A stretch of DNA of 64,000 bases, taken from Solobacterium sp. (GTDB lineage Bacteria; Bacillota_I; Bacilli_A; Erysipelotrichales; Erysipelotrichaceae). Of this stretch, positions 60,556-64,000 are shown in pieces. The first letter of the stretch is position 1; each line of letters starts with the position of its first letter. The position numbers were made by a program, and so were the translations under genes. Location of the stretch: NCBI GenBank assembly GCA_017469885.1, contig JAFUFO010000014.1, forward strand, positions 1 through 64,000. Direction: 5' to 3'. The notes beneath the pieces were generated by a model that saw nothing but the letters and a program-made list of their open reading frames with translations, did not search any database and was not told the origin of the DNA.

Positions 60556-61401
60556 ATGGCAAATTCAAAGGCTGACCCAATCCGTCTGGTGCTCTGTGAT
60601 ATTGACGGGACCCTGTATGACTGGGACCGCATCCTGAGCCCGCGGACCATTGCGGACATCAACCGCCTTCATGAGGAAGGCTATGGCTTCGGTATCGCTT
60701 CGGGAAGGCCGTACGAAGAACTGATTCATTACGCGGAAGACTGGGGCTTTTCCTTTCCGTTTGACATCATCATCGGACTCAACGGCGCGGAGCTGTACAT
60801 CGAGCGCACAAAGAAGCTGTATTCCTATTACAAGCTTTCCAGAGAAACGCTGAAAAAGACGATGGACGTCATGTCCCGGTTTGAGGCAAATCCCTTCATG
60901 TACTGGCACGGCAAGCTGCTTGCGGTAAAGATGGATGCGATGATCATCAAATCGTCGAAGACCTCGCAGCGGGAGATCGTCATTGCGAAGGATCCTTCCG
61001 AACTGTATGCGGAGGAGAATGTGAAGATCATGTTCCGGATGAGTGAAGAGGAAACAGCCCGTGCAGAAGCCTGGCTTGCGGAACATCCCGATCCGGACTA
61101 TGCGGCCTTCAAGACGCAGAGCACGCTGATCGAGTTCATGGACCCGCGCCTTTCCAAAGGATTTGCGATCCGGGAAATGCAGAAACTCGGAGAGTATGAA
61201 CCGCATGAGATTCTCGCCTTCGGCGATACGACCAACGACAACTCCATGCTGGAGGAAGCAGGATGGGGTGTATGTCTTGCCAACGGCAGTGATGATACCA
61301 AGGCATGTGCGGATGATGTGACCCGATACTCCTGCAGGGATGATGGATTTGCGGATTATCTGGAGTCCTGGCTGTTCAGGGAAGAAAGCGGGAAAAACTG
61401 A
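60556..61401 (+). CDS. HAD-superfamily (Cof-type) phosphatase
   Basis: A 281-residue HAD hydrolase with motif I CDIDGTLYDW, motif II GIASGRP and motif IV FGDTTNDNSML; a Cof-type cap lies between residues ~85 and 200. Such enzymes hydrolyse sugar phosphates or flavin nucleotides. GGAGGA precedes the start. Confidence 0.88.
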   Translation: MANSKADPIRLVLCDIDGTLYDWDRILSPRTIADINRLHEEGYGFGIASGRPYEELIHYAEDWGFSFPFDIIIGLNGAELYIERTKKLYSYYKLSRETLKKTMDVMSRFEANPFMYWHGKLLAVKMDAMIIKSSKTSQREIVIAKDPSELYAEENVKIMFRMSEEETARAEAWLAEHPDPDYAAFKTQSTLIEFMDPRLSKGFAIREMQKLGEYEPHEILAFGDTTNDNSMLEEAGWGVCLANGSDDTKACADDVTRYSCRDDGFADYLESWLFREESGKN

Positions 61402-61407
61402 TATAAT
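61402..61407 (+). promoter_or_regulatory. -10 box before the SH3-domain membrane protein
   Basis: TATAAT at 61402-61407, directly at the HAD stop codon; a second TATAAT at 61434 lies too close to the start of translation to serve it. Confidence 0.5.
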
Positions 61408-61464
61408 AGTCGGCAGACAGCCGTAAACATATTTATAATGTTACGGGAAAAGGAAAACAGAACT

Positions 61465-62697
61465 ATGGCAGAACAGATAAGCGAACGTGCAGAGGCATTG
61501 TTGAATACGATCAAAACCGGATCGGCGGAAGAACGTCAGGCTGCAGTAAAGGAGCTGGTACGTACTTATTCTCCGCTGCTGAGCAAAGAATATGAGAAGA
61601 TGGGCGGAATGGATGATATGGCGCGCAAGACTGCGCTCCTTACGGTATTCCGTGAAACACTCGCGGATTCGTCTGCGCTGCAGAGTGCAGAAGTATTTGA
61701 GCGTTCTCTGTTCGCAAATTTCATCAGCACGGTTCATATTGACCCGACTGCCGCAAAGAAAACGGATGAGTTCTCCACAACCTCCATGGTAGATGCGGTT
61801 GCGGCGGATACCGCTGTCACCGGAAAGAAGGGGGAGGAACCGCACCTGGTGTTCCTTTCTGCCGATGACGCAAAAGAAAAACCGGCGGAACCGAAACCGG
61901 AACCGATCGGGGAAGATGCAGAACTGCTGGTCGGCAATTCTGCGGCGATTGAAACCCCGATTATGGATACGACCGGCGCTATCCCGCAGGAAATCAAGCT
62001 GACACCGAAACCGGAGACGAAGAAACAGGGAATCCGTCTGACATCGAAACCGGAACCGAAGAAAGCTGCTGAACCGAAGGAAACACCGAAGACAGCACCG
62101 AAGAAGGTGAAGCCATCAGCGGTGAAGAAAGATGCTGAGAATGAGGATGACGAGACAGAAGGCAATGGTCTTCCTGGATGGGCACTCGGCCTTGGCATTG
62201 CGCTTGGCGTTATCGCCCTGCTTGCACTTCTTCTGCTTGCGATGCGCAGCTTTGCGCCGTCCGCATACAACGGCATTGCCGGTGTCCTGCACCTTCCGCA
62301 GGCTGAAGTGACAGAGACCGCGGAACCGGAAGAAGCACCGGAACCGTCTGCGGACAGTATCACCATTGTAGACAACAGCCAGGAGACCCCGGCTGCCGCA
62401 GAACCGGAGACAACCGCGGAGGCAGAACAGACCGCTGAGCCGGAACAGACTGCTGAACCGACACCGGAGCCGACCCCGGAGGGACCGACCGTGATCGGAA
62501 CCGCAACGGTCAATGTGGATAAGCTCAACATCCGTGCGGAAGCCAATACCGGAAGTGCAGCAGTGGGAACCGCAGTTGCCGGAAAGACCTATGATGTTTA
62601 TGAAACCGTAACGGACGGCCAGTATACCTGGTACCGCATCGGGGACGGACAGTGGTTTGCGGACAACGGATCCTGGATCACCTATACAAAGAACTGA
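61465..62697 (+). CDS. Bitopic membrane protein with N-terminal helical and C-terminal SH3b domains
   Basis: A 410-residue protein. Residues 1-80 are a small helical domain (EERQAAVKELVRTYSPLLSKEYEKMGGMDDM...ALLTVFRETLADSS); a long Lys/Glu/Pro-rich cytoplasmic linker (PKPETKK, EPKETPKTAPKKVKPS) follows; one membrane helix is GWALGLGIALGVIALLALLLLAM (~residue 240); outside come a Glu/Pro/Thr-rich linker and an SH3b domain (TATVNVDKLNIRAEANTGSAAVGTAVAGKTYDVYETVTDGQYTWYRIGDGQWF). A signal between inside and cell wall is plausible. I choose ATG 61465 over 61438, which lies in the -10 region. Confidence 0.8.
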   Translation: MAEQISERAEALLNTIKTGSAEERQAAVKELVRTYSPLLSKEYEKMGGMDDMARKTALLTVFRETLADSSALQSAEVFERSLFANFISTVHIDPTAAKKTDEFSTTSMVDAVAADTAVTGKKGEEPHLVFLSADDAKEKPAEPKPEPIGEDAELLVGNSAAIETPIMDTTGAIPQEIKLTPKPETKKQGIRLTSKPEPKKAAEPKETPKTAPKKVKPSAVKKDAENEDDETEGNGLPGWALGLGIALGVIALLALLLLAMRSFAPSAYNGIAGVLHLPQAEVTETAEPEEAPEPSADSITIVDNSQETPAAAEPETTAEAEQTAEPEQTAEPTPEPTPEGPTVIGTATVNVDKLNIRAEANTGSAAVGTAVAGKTYDVYETVTDGQYTWYRIGDGQWFADNGSWITYTKN

Positions 62698-62712
62698 GCA
62701 CATGCATTTCAG

Positions 62713-62738
62713 GCCGTCGGAATACCCGGCGGCTTTTT
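62713..62738 (+). terminator. Intrinsic terminator after the SH3-domain gene
   Basis: GCCGTCGG pairs with CCGGCGGC (8 bp with one wobble, loop AATAC), then TTTTTC. Confidence 0.82.
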
Positions 62739-62796
62739 CTGTGGAAATGGACCGTGTCATACGTATAGAGATTTGAAAGAGGAGGTGTTTGTCAGG

Positions 62797-63153
62797 ATGA
62801 ATGAAGTAAAAGAAAGCGAAGTCATTGATCTCACGGATGAAGCATCAGCGCAGAAGGTCACAGCTCCTGCTCCTCATAAAAAAGTGAACGCTGTAAATGC
62901 AATTCCGCGGTCTTTCCGAATGATGCGGAGTATTGCGCAGGGAGAATATAAAGTGATTCCTGTCGCTACGATCATTGCGGTTCTGATCGGCATTGCCTAT
63001 ATTGTTCTGCCCGCAGATATGATTCCGGATATGCTGCCGTTTCTCGGCTATGTCGACGATGCGAGTATCCTTGCCCTGTGCCTTACCCTGGCGCAGCGGG
63101 ATATCACCGCGTATGAGATCTGGAAAAACAGTCCGGACAGCACAGAACACTGA
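62797..63153 (+). CDS. YkvA-family (DUF1232) membrane protein
   Basis: A 118-residue protein with a charged N-terminal 55 residues and a C-terminal DUF1232 helix pair (VIPVATIIAVLIGIAYIVLPADMIPDMLPFLGYVDDASILALCLTLAQRD). The hallmark PADMIPD and GYVDDA motifs are present. Function unknown. The ATG at 62797 follows GAGGAGG by 11 bases; upstream codons are non-standard starts. Confidence 0.82.
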   Translation: MNEVKESEVIDLTDEASAQKVTAPAPHKKVNAVNAIPRSFRMMRSIAQGEYKVIPVATIIAVLIGIAYIVLPADMIPDMLPFLGYVDDASILALCLTLAQRDITAYEIWKNSPDSTEH

Positions 63154-63160
63154 TCCGCAC

Positions 63161-63186
63161 GAAAGAGCGCATGCTCTTTCTTTTTT
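63161..63186 (+). terminator. Intrinsic terminator after the YkvA-family gene
   Basis: GAAAGAGC pairs with GCTCTTTC (loop GCAT), then TTTTTT. Confidence 0.88.
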
Positions 63187-63207
63187 GTATATGATCTCAA
63201 ATTGTGA

Positions 63208-63240
63208 TCAAAAAAATCCCCGCACAGACATGCAGGGATT
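63208..63240 (-). terminator. Terminator of the tRNA-Thr gene
   Basis: AATCCC (63215-63220) pairs with GGGATT (63235-63240), with inner GCA/TGC; on the - strand it is followed by TTTTTTTGATC. Confidence 0.8.
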
Positions 63241-63245
63241 AATCG

Positions 63246-63318
63246 TGCCGACTATCGGATTTGAACCAACGACCTACTCATTACGAATGAGTTGCTCTAC
63301 CAGCTGAGCTAAGTCGGC
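63246..63318 (-). tRNA. tRNA-Thr (anticodon CGU)
   Basis: On the - strand: acceptor stem GCCGACT/AGTCGGC, D arm GCTC-AGCTGGTA-GAGC, anticodon stem ACTCA/TGAGT with loop TTCGTAA (anticodon CGU, reading ACG Thr), T arm GTTGG-TTCAAAT-CCGAT, discriminator A. The 3' CCA is not encoded (CGATT follows), so a CCA-adding enzyme is needed. Confidence 0.93.
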
Positions 63319-63410
63319 ATTTACGGCAAGAGTTATTATAAGCGAAGTACCATCGGCTTTCAAGGAAACGTGAAAAAAGAGCGGAGGTTTTCGGAAAGAG
63401 GAATCCATCG

Positions 63411-63416
63411 TATAAT
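63411..63416 (+). promoter_or_regulatory. -10 box of the glmS transcript
   Basis: TATAAT at 63411-63416, 34 bases before the ribozyme. The -35 region (TTTTCG, 63388-63393) is weak. The gap 63319-63448 has no other feature I can identify. Confidence 0.65.
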
Positions 63417-63444
63417 ATTTCCTGTCATGGAGCTGTAACACAAA

Positions 63445-63579
63445 ACGTAGCGCCTGGCCTGCATGACCTGCAGGTGACGAGGACCGGGTATTTATCGAAA
63501 GATTCGGCGGATGACCCGGAGGCCTGATACGGCCTGAACAATGGGAAAAAACAGCCGGCGACGGCTGAACAGATCCATT
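63445..63579 (+). ncRNA. glmS ribozyme
   Basis: Self-cleaving riboswitch sensing glucosamine-6-phosphate. The core is clear: cleavage-site A63449|G63450 in TAGCGCC, stem P1 CCTGCA/TGCAGG, then GTGACGAGG, TTTATCGA and ATTCGGCGGATG as in Bacillus glmS, the pseudoknot arms CCGGGT/ACCCGG, the P3-like GGCC-TGATAC-GGCC and P4 CAGCCG-GCGA-CGGCTG with a GNRA loop. When GlcN6P is plentiful the message is cut and then degraded. Confidence 0.93.
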
Positions 63580-63583
63580 CGGT

Positions 63584-63628
63584 ATCCTCCATGACTGTTT
63601 TTCATATGAAACAGGAGGATATTTTTTC
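63584..63628 (+). terminator. Hairpin plus T-tract over the glmS ribosome-binding site
   Basis: ATCCTC (63584-63589) pairs with GAGGAT (63615-63620) and CTGTTT (63595-63600) with AAACAG (63609-63614). The ribosome-binding site AGGAGG (63613-63618) lies in the right arm. TTTTTT (63623-63628) follows immediately and the ATG comes next, so it looks like a terminator and a translational lock in one. Confidence 0.6.
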
Positions 63629-64000
63629 ATGTGTGGAATTACCGGATTTACGGGAAGACAGCCTGCGCTGCCGTTTTTACTGCAGGGTCTTTCCAAGCTG
63701 GAGTACCGCGGCTATGACTCGGCCGGCGTGACTTTGGTCAACTCCAGAAAACTGAAGACGTGGAAGACAAAAGGCCGGCTCAGTGAGCTGGAAAAGAAGC
63801 TTCCGAATGATCTGACGCAGTCCTGCGGTATCGGTCATACCCGCTGGGCAACGCATGGCGTTCCCAGCAATATGAACGCCCACCCGCATATGAACAGCGA
63901 CAATTCCATTTCCGTTGTTCATAACGGCATCGTGGAAAACTATGCGGTTCTGAAAAAAGAACTGCTTGAAGAAGGTTATACCTTCCATTCCGATACCGAC
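63629..64000 (+). CDS. glmS: Glucosamine-6-phosphate synthase (5' part, runs off the window)
   Basis: The first 124 residues of the glutamine amidotransferase domain of GlmS, which makes glucosamine-6-phosphate from fructose-6-phosphate and glutamine for cell-wall synthesis. Cys2 nucleophile (MCGITGFTGR), LEYRGYDSAG, GIGHTRWATHG and NGIVENY are standard. The gene is cut by the window edge. It is controlled by the ribozyme and the hairpin in its leader. Confidence 0.97.
   Translation, partial: MCGITGFTGRQPALPFLLQGLSKLEYRGYDSAGVTLVNSRKLKTWKTKGRLSELEKKLPNDLTQSCGIGHTRWATHGVPSNMNAHPHMNSDNSISVVHNGIVENYAVLKKELLEEGYTFHSDTD

Overview
The window looks like chromosomal DNA of a low-GC-lineage Gram-positive (Firmicutes/Bacillota) anaerobe of moderate GC content, plausibly an Erysipelotrichia-type gut bacterium. 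The lineage call is inference. It rests on strong AGGAGG ribosome-binding sites, an L10 leader before rplJ-rplL, a glmS ribozyme, a LicT antiterminator with RAT sites, system II cytochrome c maturation (ResB/CcsA), SPFH/HflKC proteins, lipoprotein signal peptides and no outer-membrane genes. The genes are dense, mostly on the + strand, and often overlap by 1-8 bases.

Layout. 1-3.3 kb: a 3' gene fragment, a tartrate/D-malate-type dehydrogenase, a 2-keto-3-deoxygluconate-type kinase and an IS200-like element. 3.3-5.3 kb: an SGNH-hydrolase lipoprotein, then about 1.1 kb without a gene that holds a hairpin-rich stretch best read as a large structured RNA on the - strand. 5.3-11.3 kb: a membrane-microdomain cluster (SPFH protein, 65-aa protein, unknown protein, patatin lipase, metallo-beta-lactamase-fold protein, HflK, HflC), ending against a convergent TatD nuclease. 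12.3-20.2 kb: a peptide ABC importer (two permeases, binding lipoprotein, two ATPases, one with a ~250-residue coiled-coil insert) coupled to a cytoplasmic gamma-glutamyltransferase. A LysR regulator and a split chromate-type transporter follow, then a 2-hydroxyacid dehydrogenase. 23.3-33.4 kb: the conserved rplJ-rplL-(methyltransferase)-rpoB-rpoC block. 33.4-43.8 kb: a membrane protein, methyltransferase, hydrolases, a FAD oxidoreductase, an M16 peptidase and a GH1 enzyme. 43.9-47.8 kb: a phosphodiester-glycosidase-like protein, a membrane protein, a macro-domain fusion protein and a VWA protein. 48-52 kb: a beta-glucoside PTS operon controlled by LicT with two RAT/terminator pairs. 52-55.2 kb: an HpcH-type aldolase and a divergent LysR/MATE pair.

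55.3-60.5 kb carries a pentahaem nitrite reductase (NrfA), a transporter with a fused ATPase-like domain, and ResB/CcsA, which attach haem to c-type cytochromes; no NrfH is present. 60.5-64 kb: a HAD phosphatase, an SH3-domain membrane protein, a YkvA-type protein, tRNA-Thr(CGU), and the start of glmS behind a glmS ribozyme and a second hairpin that covers its ribosome-binding site.

The observations most worth following are the large structured RNA, the ATPase-transporter fusion beside NrfA without NrfH, the coiled-coil insert in the ABC ATPase, the macro-domain/VWA pair, a hydrolase gene whose reading frame lacks a normal start codon, and the two-layer glmS leader.
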